The position numbers were made by a program, and so were the translations under genes. A stretch of DNA of 64,000 nucleotides from Trachythela sp. YZ-2020. Taxonomy: Eukaryota; Cnidaria; Anthozoa; Malacalcyonacea; Clavulariidae. This document shows, piece after piece, positions 35,601-46,441 of the stretch. The stretch is from the NCBI GenBank assembly GCA_016169945.1, contig JADLSH010000375.1, positions 968,501 through 1,032,500 of the forward strand, in the 5' to 3' direction. Under the pieces are notes generated by a model, which worked only from the letters and a program-made list of their open reading frames with translations, made no database searches and was not told where the DNA came from. Every line of letters starts with the position of its first letter. Positions within the stretch are counted from its first letter, which is position 1.

Positions 35601-36082
35601 GCTTGCCAGCGGATACAGCACTTCCACTGACAGAAACAACCCAAGCAGTTTTGAATGAAACAAGAGGCTCTGATGACGTGCAAGATGCAAACGGCAGCTC
35701 CGCGACTGATGAAACAACAGGCGAAGTGCAGCAAACGAAAAAAGTTAAAAAGGAGAAAACAAATGCCAAATCACAAAAAAATTTGGCACAAAATGACGAA
35801 AACGACTCATCCGATGATGAAAACTTGATCCGTCTCATGGAAACCGGAGTTTGTCCAGAGGATTCAACAGATTCGTCTGTTCCCGAACCAAAACGCTTCG
35901 GATACGTGCCCCGGGCGTTGCGCATGAGTTTTGGTCAAAGCTGGGAGGGAATAAGGAAGGATAGACGCGAGTGGAAATCGAGAGAAATGAAGCAAGTTAC
36001 CGTTCACGCATCACGCAAGGGAGGAAAAAATCTCTCGAACAGGTTTGATGATCAAGAAGCACAATTAGAAATGCTGTTTTAG
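23600..36082 (+). CDS. Orphan intrinsically disordered protein (2-exon model, 754 aa)
   Basis: Exons 23600-23634 and 33853-36082, joined in phase 2 (2265 nt, 755 codons with stop). Not recognised. The head MSFLFRRNKRG is short and basic. The body is Ser/Asp/Lys/Glu-rich and lacks hydrophobic segments, so it is predicted cytosolic or nuclear and disordered. Visible features: EPPPDYD (a PPxY-type WW-domain ligand) near residue 430; a charged helical stretch EVMKLIEKKKAAKEEKNEER near 478-500; acidic NDSSDDENLIRLME near 670; and a more ordered C-terminal block KRFGYVPRALRMSFGQSWEG then IRKDRREWKSREM near 693-726. The 10.2 kb intron is filled with LINEs and MITEs. The pairing rests on phase and splice sites only; an undetected middle exon is possible. 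Confidence 0.5.
23635..26293. other. Intron sequence, nothing recognised
   Basis: AT-rich intron of the preceding gene model. I see no further exon, RNA gene or clear terminal inverted repeat here. Confidence 0.4.
26294..26448. mobile_element. Small MITE with CAGGGACCGCGGAGC ends
   Basis: Fifteen-base perfect inverted ends CAGGGACCGCGGAGC / GCTCCGCGGTCCCTG enclose 155 bp. No clear target duplication. Confidence 0.6.
26480..28045 (+). mobile_element. Decayed LINE, RT portion
   Basis: Plus-strand frames give QNGIFPSKLKIAKIVPVFKS and DNYRQIPLLS, a run with FEKVTYNRLISFMDKHNIL, FIDKESI (decayed FIDL.KAFD), LLYINDICVSS and the catalytic QFADDTSILYS. The C-terminal NTRAAARKNLYQPRTR..GVKIWNCLPLSIR follows at about 27765-27900. 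Several frameshifts and a missing N-terminus make it inactive. It ends near a (TA)n run at 28015-28037. Confidence 0.75.
28368..28528. repeat. Foldback repeat with CAATTATTGGATGAGG ends
   Basis: CAATTATTGGATGAGGCGGAGCAGGATATC and ACGTTATCTGCC are repeated inverted (GGCGGATAACGT, GATATCCTGCGTAAGCCG, AATAATTG). A related copy lies near 57838-57965. Confidence 0.6.
29105..29182. repeat. Tandem 10-bp repeat
   Basis: Units of the type GACCACGAGT/GACTACGAAT repeat about seven times. Confidence 0.65.
29300..29400. repeat. GC-rich short-period repeat
   Basis: Imperfect copies of GCGGATTGCGGGTAGCGGAT-like units stand out against the AT-rich background. Confidence 0.45.
29460..30900 (-). mobile_element. 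Decayed LINE, RT portion
   Basis: Minus-strand frame 30705-29911 encodes an RT with GPDKIPVQFVK, RPISILPVLSKIFEKVV, GGFRKGHYTVTLLMG and DFSKAFDTV, then VLGPMLFNIYVNDLED. The GVPQG block before LGP is lost and the FADD box is replaced by a small tandem duplication (FQQDILFQQES). The RT C-terminus follows at 29719-29462 (LVLSKLDYCDSIFYPMPD). Inactive. Confidence 0.8.
31009..31076. repeat. 21-bp tandem repeat, three copies
   Basis: GTTTTGTTAGCAAACGTTCAT is repeated about three times without change. Confidence 0.75.
31918..32671. mobile_element. hAT-like non-autonomous transposon with intact 8-bp TSD
   Basis: CAGGGGCGCACATT and its inverse AATGTGCGCCCCTG bound 754 bp. The 8-bp sequence ACTGCTAG is duplicated exactly on both sides (31910-31917, 32672-32679). 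CAGGGGCG-type ends with 8-bp duplications are diagnostic of hAT elements. No transposase frame is visible, and the perfect duplication implies a comparatively recent insertion. Confidence 0.8.
33085..33440. repeat. GC-rich dispersed repeat
   Basis: Contains three copies of a GCGCGGGCAAAGCGACCG-type segment (about 33088, 33229, 33396) and ends in the palindrome CCTTAATTAAGG. Probably a decayed DNA element, just upstream of the orphan gene's last exon. Confidence 0.4.
33853..36082 (+). CDS. Orphan disordered gene, last exon
   Basis: The acceptor is a pyrimidine tract plus TTCTTTAG at 33843-33852. A continuous frame of 743 codons runs to TAG at 36080. Codon use is balanced and the GC content is visibly higher than in the flanks, unlike a chance ORF. 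If the proposed exon 1 is wrong, the first internal ATG is at 33887. Confidence 0.8.
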
Positions 36083-36139
36083 AAAAACATATTGCGTAGG
36101 TATACAGCATATACAAGCATGAAAAATCGATCATATATT

Positions 36140-37560
36140 GTCAATCAATCAATCAATCAAATCTTTATTTAAACACGGTGGTTTCATCAGACTTGACAAT
36201 AAGTTTTAATCTACATTAATATAACATGCAATAATAAAATATACCTAATTATGTTGGAAATCTATTTTACCGATTATACCTGTTTTCCATGAATGCCGTG
36301 CCTATCGAATATGATCTTTCAACATTTGCCGAAATTCATTCAGAATTGTCTTATATTGCTGGGTAAGCTGTTCCATAAGCCGCACCACTCTAGCTAAAGC
36401 TATTTTTAAGATAACTGGTGCGGGGTAAAGGAACAGCAAGTTTGTTCACAGAGTCTCGAAGCAACTAAGAAGTTACATCGTTGCGATATGTAAATTTAGA
36501 ACATAGATATTCGGGAACGACGTTATTTAAAGATTTAAAAACCATCAACGCTTTTTGAATTTGACATTGTAGGTTTAGATTATCCCACCCTAGCTTTTCC
36601 AATAAGCTATATTGGCAACAGCGTCAAAATTAGAAAGGTTCAGCACTCGTGTTGTACGGTTTTGAATACAATATTACAGTAGTCACAATGTGGCTGTATA
36701 AGTGCTTGATAAATAACGTACAATGTTTTCAATGAAACAAATGACCTTAATCGCTTGATGGCACGGATATCTGAACGGATATCGATATGGCACGGATATC
36801 AGTAGGCTCAAGGAAGGCCGTAACCGTTGAATGCAAAGAACGAAAGCCCCACTGGTGTTTTGTTAGTAAATTATGTTCAAATATATATACATAAAGTTGA
36901 TTATAGATTATTCTTTCGAAGGCCTTGGCCATTACTGAAACCACTGAAATTGGGCGGTAGTTATTCATTTCATTCCGTGTACCTTGTTTAAAGATTGGAG
37001 TAACTTTGGCACATTTCCAATCTTCGGGAAATATACCCAATGTTAATGAGATGTTAAAAATATTGGTAATAGAATTAGAAATAAGATCAGCACATTCTCG
37101 AATAAGTCTGGCAGAAATCTTATCAAGACCAGTTGCTTTTGATTTGCATAGTTGGCTTAATGAAAAAACTTGATCATTGTTTGTCTGGGTGAATTGAAAC
37201 CTTTTATCGGTATTAATCAGTGTAACTCGTGTCGCTACTGCTCACTGGAATCTCACTAGCAAGTTTAGGTCCTATTGTTGAAAAATACTCATCAAATGCA
37301 TTAGAATTACCATTCAAATTTAATTCTTTAATAGATGTTTTATATGAGTTACGAGACGTAAGGTCACTGATAATCTGCCATGTCTTTCGAGAATTGCCAT
37401 TGTGTTGCATAAAATCATTCTTATAATAAGACTCTTTAGCAAGTTTAATTTTCTTATTAACAATATTTCGCTATCTTTTAAAATTGTCCCAATCGTGGGG
37501 GACAGTAGAGCGTACTGCTTTTATTTTGGCTATGTTACGATCATACATGCGTTTCTTTAA
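36140..37560 (-). mobile_element. LINE remnant with (TTGA)n tail and RT core deletion
   Basis: The minus strand carries a pre-RT region at 37410-37213 (NSRKTWQIISDLTSR). RT fingers at 37040-36747 follow (PEDWKCAKVTPIFKQGTRNE, NNYRPISVVSVMAKAFERII), then an abrupt jump to a thumb/C-terminal region at about 36760-36300 (LKTLYVIYQALIQPHCDYC). The element ends in a (TCAA)n run at 36142-36160 on the plus strand, typical of CR1/L2-type 3' tails. The palm with FADD is missing. Confidence 0.7.
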
Positions 37561-37574
37561 TTCAGAATTACGTG

Positions 37575-37615
37575 CAGTGCGCCTATAATTGCATAATTAT
37601 ATAGGCGCACTGCAG
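37575..37615. repeat. Perfect small hairpin
   Basis: GCAGTGCGCCTATAAT and ATATAGGCGCACTGC form a near-perfect stem around a short AT loop. Confidence 0.6.
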
Positions 37616-37742
37616 CACAAATATAAGACTTATATCATCCTGCGATTTTCATTTGACGATACCTGAAAGACGATAGTTTTACAATTGTATTATATGCACG
37701 TTGTCAACTCACGAATATAGTTATATAGCAGTGTTTACAATA

Positions 37743-38333
37743 TACCGGGTGGGGCAAAAAAAAGTACGACTGTTTGATTTAGTATAACTTAAAAACTAAA
37801 AGAGCTATTACACTTAAACAAGTTGCTTTGCATTCAGCGATGTCTAACTTAAATATTGATATGTGCCATATGCATTTTTATGCAATATTGACCGAGATAG
37901 CTGCGTTTAAACTTCAGTAAACACTTTTGGAAGTGTCGAGAATTAGCTAAAAATGGCCTATTAAATAATTTGATAACCATTAGCATTTTACGCAAGTATT
38001 CGTTTCAATGAAGTGAAGTTGAAGTTAGAAGACCAAATGTTAGAATAAAAGAGCATATCTATTCAAGAAACATTTCTAACTTCAACCTCACTTCATTTAA
38101 ATAATGCTTACGATAAAATGGTAACGGTTATCAAATTAGTTTAATAGGCCGTTTTTAGCTAATTCTCGACAGTTCCAAAAGTGTTTAGTCAAGTTTAAAC
38201 GCAGCTATCTCAGTCAATATTGCATGAAAATGCACATGGCATATATTTTAAGTTAGACATCGCTGAATGCATCTCTTTTAGTTTTTAAGTTATACTAAAT
38301 CAAACAGTCGTACTTTTTTTGCCCCACCCGGTA
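37743..38333. mobile_element. Long foldback MITE (almost entirely palindromic)
   Basis: TA-flanked ends CCGGGTGGGGCAAAAAAAAG and its inverse continue as inverted arms almost to the centre (about 270 bp each). Near the middle AAGTGAAGTTGAAGTTAGAA pairs with TTCTAACTTCAACCTCACTT. The transcript would fold into one very long hairpin. Mariner-type TA target; no coding remnant. Confidence 0.75.
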
Positions 38334-38626
38334 GATATATTAAATGCGGCACAACGTGACGTTGAGCGCACGAATCATTATGAACTGTATGATTATATAT
38401 AAAAATAGACGCATTATTAGAGTAATTACAATTAACAATTATACAATGAGCTCGAGTCGTAAACGATATCGTAGCTAACAATCTTATAAAACGATAGAGA
38501 AGGTTTCCGATTATTTTATAATATAGACATCCAATGTATTCATAGAATCCAAAAAATATTGCGTTAAATGGTTTTCGCTGTGTAACTCTCGCTTCTTGTT
38601 CCCGATAATAGCCTACTTATCACTGT

Positions 38627-38753
38627 CGCCATCTTGCCAAGAGGGGCAAATACAATGGCAAACTAATATTGCCTCTTCCCAATGGGAATACTTGTCCCTA
38701 GGGTCATGCTATATTGCCTCAATATTGTGTTTGCCCAACTTGGCAAGATGGCG
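38627..38753. repeat. Foldback repeat
   Basis: CGCCATCTTGCCAAG with GGGCAAATACAAT is repeated inverted as ATTGTGTTTGCCCAACTTGG then CAAGATGGCG. Confidence 0.55.
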
Positions 38754-39593
38754 TCCTACTGGCTACAAGTATTCCATGTATACTAGTAGCGAATGTTAGT
38801 TTCTTTGAGAATTGGTTCCCAAATGCCTCTATTTGCCTTATGAATTCGAACGTCTCTGCATGTAGCCTATTGTTAAAACAAGTACTCGGATATGAGATTA
38901 ATATCAAATTATATAACCATACATACTAGCATCTATTTTCAGATTGACATGCATAAATTCATCGTCGTCATTCTGATTGATTATTGTCTTGATTTGAAGT
39001 GTTTCTTAACTCTTTTTCAGTGATTTGAACAGAGGCGCTCAATTGATATTTTGCTCCCATTTGAAGACCTCGTTCTTGTTAAAGAGGTTATAATTATATA
39101 GCTAGTGAAGCATCTCCAAAACTATACAAGTCCGAATCAACTATAGATGTGAGTCATTCAAAACCTATTTTTTTATTAACAACCACTTTAATTATTGAAT
39201 AATTGTATAGATTTCACAATATCGTTTGCGGATCAGGATAATGAGGAGCCAATTTTCCTGTAGAATATACCGGGTCAGAAAAGAGACGGTTTGAATATTC
39301 TTCGATGTGCATCTTAATTAAGCCTTCTTGACCTCGTTTATGTGACTGAGAGGGCTTATTAAGGTTCACATAAAAGAATATTTAAATTCGTGTCTATTAT
39401 GAAAGTGGTCTATGAATATTCAACAAATGTTTAAAAACTACAATTAACATGCATATTTCAGTAATCTAAACTACCTTTTTCATATAAGCACTGTGTCTCT
39501 TCAGATAATCTAAACGTATAGGCTAGGCCAATATTCATACACTAGAACGCCAACCAAGTTAGGTTTAAATCAAGTATTTATATTGGACAAGAA

Positions 39594-39760
39594 ATGGCCA
39601 CATGTGGTTTCGCAATATGTTTTGATTTTGTAAATTGCGAGTGGTTTTCAGCTTCTCAGCATAACAATAGCTGGCATTTACCGAAGTACCGAAGGCCGCA
39701 AAAGATGGGCAGAAACAAGAATGGATTTTTTGCCAAGCTATCTGAGTCAGGATCGGGAAG
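39594..39760 (+). CDS. Orphan Ser/Arg/Pro-rich gene, exon 1
   Basis: ATG at 39594 is the first Met after an in-frame stop near 39544. It gives MATCGFAICFDFVNCEWFSA and reaches a strong donor, GGGAAG|GTGAGT, in phase 2. An internal acceptor-like TTTTCAG at about 39645-39651 would shorten the exon without altering its downstream part, so the N-terminus is uncertain. Confidence 0.55.
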
Positions 39761-42700
39761 GTGAGTTCATGACTTAGACGTTTAGTCTTAAATTATAATG
39801 TTCCTCTGATTATGATACTGAACGACTTTTCATACTGATCGATCGATAACCTATACGAAGTGTTTCGAACAAAAGGCTGTCAAGTTTATATGAGTTTTGA
39901 GAAAACCTGGTCAAACGAGGAGGAGGCTTGACGAGAGTTGACAAGCGAGAGTTTTTGCATGAGAGTTTCATCAACTCGCATGAGAGTTGACATTACCGCG
40001 CACAGGTTAAACGAAAAATTTGAAAAGTTAAACGAAACTCTCATCAAAATTTGAACCATCTCAAAGTTGATGGGAGTTAATCGATGAGAGCGCATGGAGA
40101 GTTCATGAGTTGAAAATCAAACTCGAGGGAGAGTTGCAACTTCCATACTCGTTTGACCAGGGCTTAAAAGTCAGTTATGCAATGGGAAAGGTTGTCTTCA
40201 GGATAATATGTTGTGAGAATATATCTTATGCGCTTCAGTTTTAATTGATTGGGAATTGAGATTGCGCTCTCCCCAATTACTTCCATAGCTAAATTCATGG
40301 TAGAAAGACTTAATGTTCGAGTTCATTTTCATTTAAGTGGTTCAAACTAAATACAAATTTCGATTTGAACAAATTTCAGCACTGTTTGGGAATATAACTG
40401 CTTTCAAATAGGAGACGTGAGATTGTTTACGAATGTTACGGTTCATTAAGAAACACTTCTAACATAAACTCTGTGACTATATCATCCACGACCACGCTAT
40501 ATAATTAACTGCTTCATATCTCATCATTATTTTATTCTCTAATTAAATGATATTGAAGTTTTGCACCTTGAAAAAAGACATATTATTCTTGCAACATACA
40601 GTAAAGACTATCCATATAGTGTTCCTTTGGCTTTGAAACGATGCATAAATTCACTTGTTTATAGTCAACGATAACGATTGACTAGCATTCATTAGTTATA
40701 CAGCGAGTTTAAAAGTTTCCATTTCAAGCAATATTCTCAAGCCTCATTACCATAGAGACAATATAAGCACTGGTCTATGACTGCATGTGTGGCGTTTTAT
40801 ACAAACCCTAATAAAGTCAAAGTAACCATGTAGAGCGTGAGAACGAAATGTTGTTATAACAACTTTAGGGGTACAGGACTGCGCGTGTATTCGCTTATGT
40901 ATCTATATATAGTAGTTCAGTCTTGAACAAGTCGTGCCAAAAGCTGGCAAAACTGATATTTCGCTGAATCAGATATTTCGCTGAATCTGCGGAGAGGATA
41001 AATTTCCTATACAACAGAACAGAACAGCTCATAACGGGGAAAAACACAAACAAAACAAAACAAACCAAACCAAAACAGAACAGAAAGGAACTGTACAGCA
41101 CAAAATAGAATGAAACAGTACCGAACAGAACATAACTTAACGTATTTTAGCTTTATATATAATATGCACTTTAGCAAAATCCATTTCGCATATGCAGGGT
41201 ATCACAATTTGATTACCGCAAAGAAATGAATGCATATAAATTTACACACAATGAATATAAATAGAATAGAATGTTCTCGTGGTGGTTATTTGGTCAACAA
41301 ATCAATATTTAGACGTGTATACTTATTGGAAGAATATAGATCAAAATTACTTGGGTGAAAAAACTACTGTATTGCCTCCAGAAAATAGATCACCTCACAA
41401 AATGAATAACAATTGGTTAATTTAATGTGGATAAATCGTCGTATTTCTCCTTTTTCTCTTTTTCATTCGTCGTTAGTCGTGATCTGTTAAGGCCGGTTTA
41501 CAGTTCGCGCGAATTGGTCGCGCGAAGGAGAGAATTTGTCACTGAGCATGCGCGAGAGTTATTTATGGCAAATTTCGTCATTCTACTTGATTCGCAGCGA
41601 CTGGCGAAAGAGTTGAAAAGTTTCAACTTTTTCGCCAGTCGCCAGCGAACGAATTAAGTTTAGCCAATCAAGAGCCAGGATTTTTGCAAGTTTGCAAATT
41701 TTCGAGCGAATTTTAAAATGTGTAAACCCGATTCGCTATGTTCGCGCGAATAGTTATCCAGTTCGCGCGACGTATTCGCGCGAACTGTAAACCGGCCTTT
41801 AGAGACCTTACTACATGACGCCAACGTCTAATTACTGGAACGAGTACGCGGTTGTTAGAACGTTACGAGCTTAGCTGAGCTGTTTATTGTATAAAACAAT
41901 TATGAAACAAATAGATAGAACACTTTGCCGTGATCTGTTCAGTTACAGATACACAGAAGACGTCATAACATGGTACGAGCACCAGTGACGCACTTGCCCT
42001 GGCGGCCCATGGGGCCACGTTTTTGTTTTACTACGCTATGATGTCATATGTGTATCTAGAATAAATAATTTTGTTTCTAAGGCCGCATGCATGGAGGTGC
42101 GTCTCGAATACGAAATACATAATATTCCAAATTGTAATTATATCAGTTTCCGTGAAATAAGGGATTTTAACTCTTTATTTGGCAAGAACTTTACAGTGGA
42201 TTGAAAAGTTCATAAAGAAAATAACCAAATACAGAAGTTCGTTAGAGATTTGGCAAACCATGACTGGCTTTCGTTTTTGCGCTTTCTGAAAATTTGATTG
42301 TCCGTTGATGGTGTTAATTTCGCTTGCATTTATATTCATTCGTAAAGGGAGATAGTTCTATGTTGCGCATTATCTATTTAAACGGGGCAAACACCCTCGT
42401 ACATCTTCTCCATGGATTCTAGTTTCAGTTCTGCGTGAATCCTATAATCGTACGTGTACATTTATATACAGGTAAGGTAAAATTTGAAGCATGTAAAAAT
42501 ACGATGACCCATTCCTTGCCTGCTATTTCGCTTCCCTTTAACATTTTCATATTTTTCTACTTTAATCCCGCAGAAAATCGTACCACCAAGCCAAGAGAAT
42601 GCCGCCATTTGGAAGAGTGCAAGAATTCGAAGACGACAAACCTTATATGGACCTATGCTGGGAGGCTGAACAAGACGCTCGATTTCTGCTTGGCATATCC

Positions 42701-45287
42701 AACGACCGAACCGGTTTCACGATGCGAGCAGAACCGGTAACACCAGCTGGTCAAAGGGTTCGCTCGCCCTTGGGAAGCCCGTTGAGAAAATCGTATACAC
42801 AGAACAGAGAAATTAAAACCGAATCAATATACTCTCAGTTTAAGAACAATCGGGCCCCGTCTTTGGACAACCGTGCGTCGTTTCTTGCGTATCGTCCATC
42901 GAAAAAGGACCTTTCGAACAAGCCATCCCGTAGTGAGAAACGATTGTCCACGGCAATTTTAAGCAAAACACCAACTGCCAGAAGAAGCAAAACACCTGCC
43001 TCCAGAAGTAAATCGGATAACGAAGCTTACAGTTATTCCCAAGACTACAACACTGGAACATTAACACGAGATGACGATATCGATCATCTGGAGGATCTAA
43101 GATTATCGTTGTCGAGCTGGACTACAACAACACACGAGTCTTTCGTAGGAAGTGCTGGTATTCAGAGTGAACCTCGTAGCAGCCCTAAGAAAATTCTTCA
43201 TAGAACGGTAAGCGATGTCAGCATGAAGAGAGATCGGCGTGAGAGCCCAAGCAAAACACCAGAAAAATGGACAGAACGAAAGTCGCCCTCGGTTGCCTAC
43301 AGTGGAAGAAGCTCGAGACTTGAAGATATAGAAGGGGCAGATGATGAAGTCGCACGTATCACGGTACGTATACAGATATTGTAATTAAGGTTGTCTAAAG
43401 GGGGCATTCAATGTACAACATAAAAACTGCACTTTTTAAAAAAAATTACATTTTATGGTACAGAATTAATTGAGTGTTTGTTTTGGCACGTTTCTCAATT
43501 AGTCTAAGACCTGTAATGAGTTTGTATGCATTTCATTTTGGACAGATAATCTCAACTGTTTTAGAGTAAAATGACCATGACGGACAACATGGCATATCTG
43601 CCAAAACCCGTATTCGGGGCGAAATGCCTGAAAATGACCACACCCAGAAACGGCACTATCGACATAGCTCTATCTCCTGAACCATGAAAGCTACAGACTT
43701 TCTGAAGTGCTTATAGTGTTTAGAGTGGTCACTTTTAGGGGTGGTCATTGGAGAGTGAAATGTGTCTAGGTATAATATTTTACAAGAAAATGACTATGCA
43801 CATCCCATGTCAACTGCTAATTATACATCACATAACTTCATACACCTTAGAAAGGCTATATTTTCTTAGTTCCTAAATCTTTTTGTCATAGGATAAAAAA
43901 CTATACTTATTTCAATATAATACTAAAAGAATTCAAGAGGGTTGATATTGTTTTGTTGAGATATAATACAGTTAATCTCACTTACCCCAAGCCAAAACAC
44001 GATTTCAGCCATACTTTGCAGTTTTATTTGCTTTTTATCACCGAGCCTCGCAAATATTATCCACAAATTGTACTTGAACATAATGATAGTTGACTAAAGA
44101 ATAATCCAACCAAGTTTCGTCAGGTTTTGAAGTAGTGCAGTGTGTTTATCTTCGATATTTGTAGAATCGATGTTTTGGTCAATTATCGCTCCAGTGCAAT
44201 GTCTCGCCGCTTCTCTTCTCGATTTATCACATTTTCTTCGTCTTCAAACGTATTTAGATTACAGTATCCAAAAATACTTGATTGTAGAAAGGTTCCAATC
44301 GAAAAATTAAACACAGAGCTTCCAAACCGTTTGAGTTTACTACCCCAAACGTTGTATAAACGTGAATCAAAAACATAATGTTCAAAGTAATTTGAAATCC
44401 ACGCGTAATATTCACGAAAACACCCCGTGGGCTAGATGACAGGGGGGTGTGTGAAAAATTCTCACGAATAGTTGAAACTATAGTTGGATTTGATAAACGA
44501 TTTTGTAAGTTCCTGCGTAATATTGTATTTTCTGGTTTTCTTAAGCTAAACAGAAGACTCGAAGCTTAATCTTATTGACATTTTCATCAAAAGCGGCATC
44601 ATATTGAAATCACAACGCATTGTGGTCTACCCATGCATGGTTAATCAATACTTTATAAAGTGCCAATGACCAATGATTTTTTTTCATACGTACTAAAAGA
44701 AAACATGCTAGGAATTATTAATAATAGTGAAGGAAATAGATCCAAATCTGAAAACTTTCTTGCAAATGAAAGTCATATTATAAACCTCGCCGTTGCTGTT
44801 AAGAATATGTTCCTGACAATAAATTATTATTATTAATTATTATTTAAATTGATCAGCTAGATTTCTAGCTGCAAGCATTACAAGGCAGCAAATTGTGGAC
44901 ATGGAATATAATTATTAATTATACGCATGGTCGATTGACCACCATCTGTTTCAAGATAGTGCTTACTGAAACCCACCTATTGAAACCTATTGATGAAAAA
45001 GTCAATTTACATTACATTTTGCTATTTACTAGGCCGGTGCATCGCGTACATCTTCACCTGGCTTCCATAGCAGTCAACGATCTAGATCTGCTCATGATGA
45101 TCGAGACAGTTTTTTTGCAGACAGTCCTACAGATGCTTACTATGAGGCCCAGAGACTTGCTCATATGCGTAGAATGGACGATGATGGGAAGACATTCCTG
45201 TCCAGAGCAATGAGAATGCCGATGAGAAAATACAATTTAATGGCCCAGTGTACAAGCACTGTAGACGGAAATCAATATGGACAATAA
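39594..45287 (+). CDS. Orphan Ser/Arg/Pro-rich protein (3-exon model, 403 aa)
   Basis: Exons 39594-39760, 42574-43363 and 45033-45287 join in phases 2 and 0 with good splice sites (GGGAAG|GTGAGT, CCCGCAG|A, ATCACG|GTACGT, TTTACTAG|G) and total 404 codons with stop. Not recognised. Residues about 35-110 are the most structured-looking part (KMGRNKNGFFAKLSE, MPPFGRVQEFEDDKPYMD, LCWEAEQDARFLLGI). The centre is disordered with many SP/TP and RSK/KTP motifs (SKTPTARRSKTPASRSKSD), plausible phosphorylation sites. The C-terminus has AYYEAQRLAHMRRMDDDGKT then FLSRAMRMPMRKYN. It has no signal peptide or membrane segment, so a cytoskeletal or nuclear adaptor is conceivable but unproven. It lies 3.5 kb downstream of another disordered orphan on the same strand. 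Confidence 0.65.
39900..40166. mobile_element. MITE with AAACCTGGTCAAACGAG ends
   Basis: AAACCTGGTCAAACGAG and the inverse CTCGTTTGACCAGGGCTT bound a stretch containing many copies of GAGAGTT(GAC). It lies in the first intron of the Ser/Arg/Pro-rich gene, just after exon 1. Confidence 0.55.
41035..41130. repeat. A-rich simple repeat (AACAGA/AAACC)n
   Basis: Imperfect CAAAACAAAACAAACC and AACAGAACAG units. Confidence 0.6.
41487..41801. mobile_element. Harbinger-like MITE with intact TTA duplication
   Basis: TTA flanks AGGCCGGTTTACAGTTCGCG and its exact inverse CGCGAACTGTAAACCGGCCT. TCGCGCGAA palindromes repeat inside. It shares the terminal AGGCCGGTTT motif with the 8.4 kb element but has a different interior. 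Confidence 0.65.
42574..43363 (+). CDS. Orphan Ser/Arg/Pro-rich gene, exon 2
   Basis: Acceptor CTACTTTAATCCCGCAG leads into 263 codons rich in Ser, Arg, Lys and Pro, ending DDEVARIT at donor ACG|GTACGT. Without splicing the frame stops 21 bases later, supporting the donor. Confidence 0.75.
43364..45032. other. Intron 2 of the Ser/Arg/Pro-rich gene
   Basis: AT-rich, with short T and A runs. I see no additional exon or clear transposon boundary. Confidence 0.4.
45033..45287 (+). CDS. Orphan Ser/Arg/Pro-rich gene, last exon
   Basis: The acceptor is TTTTGCTATTTACTAG at 45017-45032. The phase-0 frame encodes AGASRTSSPGFHSSQRSRSA through a charged helix to QYGQ and TAA at 45285. The composition matches exon 2. 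Confidence 0.7.
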   Translation, partial: AGASRTSSPGFHSSQRSRSAHDDRDSFFADSPTDAYYEAQRLAHMRRMDDDGKTFLSRAMRMPMRKYNLMAQCTSTVDGNQYGQ

Positions 45288-46099
45288 CATCAAAATATCT
45301 AAACCTTTGCATCATTTAATTGCTATCCTTATGGATAAAGTCGCGAGTAAAGTAGGGAACTCTGCTGGGATAAAGGAGAATTTCGATGTTTCATCGAATG
45401 TTGCCCACCCTTACCCCAGCATTGTTGCGGAAGCCGAATTTGCTTTCCAGGAAGGAAACTGTTTGTTTCCGAAATGTTTTTGCTTCCTAAGTGCATGTGA
45501 TTTTGTTGCGGAAATAATGTTCCTCGGTTTACCCAACATCGGAAAACATGACCATATGGAACAATATTTCCACAGCAATGTTTCCTGGTTTGCCCTGTGC
45601 TTAACATTATTATCATATTATGTGCTTTTGAATTTACTGACATAAACAAATAGTTAGTCGATCAAGTTTCGTGAGATAGATATATTATTTATTACTTCAT
45701 GGTCATTTCAACCTTCAAAGTTTGGTCAAAATGACCAAAAAATTGTGATCTGGATGTGCCTGGGTTGTGCTTAAAACAACCTATTTAAATTGGTCCTCTC
45801 AGGTGCATCCAGATGACCAATTTTTTTGTCATTTCAATGTACCAATCAGTTTTTACAGTGTAAGCGAGTGGCATTCATCTGTGGGAATGGCGTCATTTAA
45901 ATGAATAATATTGTTTTCAGGGAAATATCGATAAATAATTTAGATAACCCAATAAATTTTCAACTGAAAGACAAATGTAACAAAACACGTTCACAGAAGC
46001 ATGCATGCAAGAGCAATATGTTGCTGTTTATTTTGCTCGACACTGTGCTGTGTTCGTTACACCAGACTTTTTGTTCGAGGCTGGCAAAAATTGGCTAGA
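45288..46099. other. Intergenic, weak inverted repeats only
   Basis: A weak inverted pair (CTGGATGTGCCTG near 45753, CAGGTGCATCCAG near 45800) suggests an old foldback element. The rest contains no supported gene. Confidence 0.35.
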
Positions 46100-46441
46100 C
46101 AAATATTCTGAAATATTTTGACTGAAAACAATGAGCTGTCTACCATCTTGGATAAATGTTTGATCTCATTAACGGTGGTTTTAGTGACGTCACAAGCAGG
46201 GTTAGCCGTATAAAACTACTCGTAGGTCACCAAATAACAATCACTAGATGTTTTAATTAGTCAGTTAATTTTTTATTTGACATAGTGATCGAAGTATATT
46301 TTTGGGCTAATAACAATCAGTGGTTGTCTAGATAAAACCTTTGCGTGACCCTAGTTGTGACGTAACATGCATATCCACAACAATCCAAGATGGCGGACAG
46401 CTCACTGATTTATGATGATTTGGTCTAAATATTTCGAGAAC
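46100..46441. mobile_element. Foldback MITE
   Basis: GAGCTGTCTACCATCTTGGAT at the left and ATCCAAGATGGCGGACAGCTC at the right are inverted, with outer arms (ATTCTGAAATATTTTGAC type) also pairing. It abuts the next MITE directly. Confidence 0.5.

Noticed and set aside
44142..44378. 78-codon plus ORF in the intron of the Ser/Arg/Pro-rich gene
   Set aside because: No splice compatibility with neighbouring exons and no recognisable content.
45277..45645. 122-codon ORF overlapping the last exon of the Ser/Arg/Pro-rich gene
   Set aside because: Overlaps a better supported coding frame; Cys/Phe-rich chance reading.
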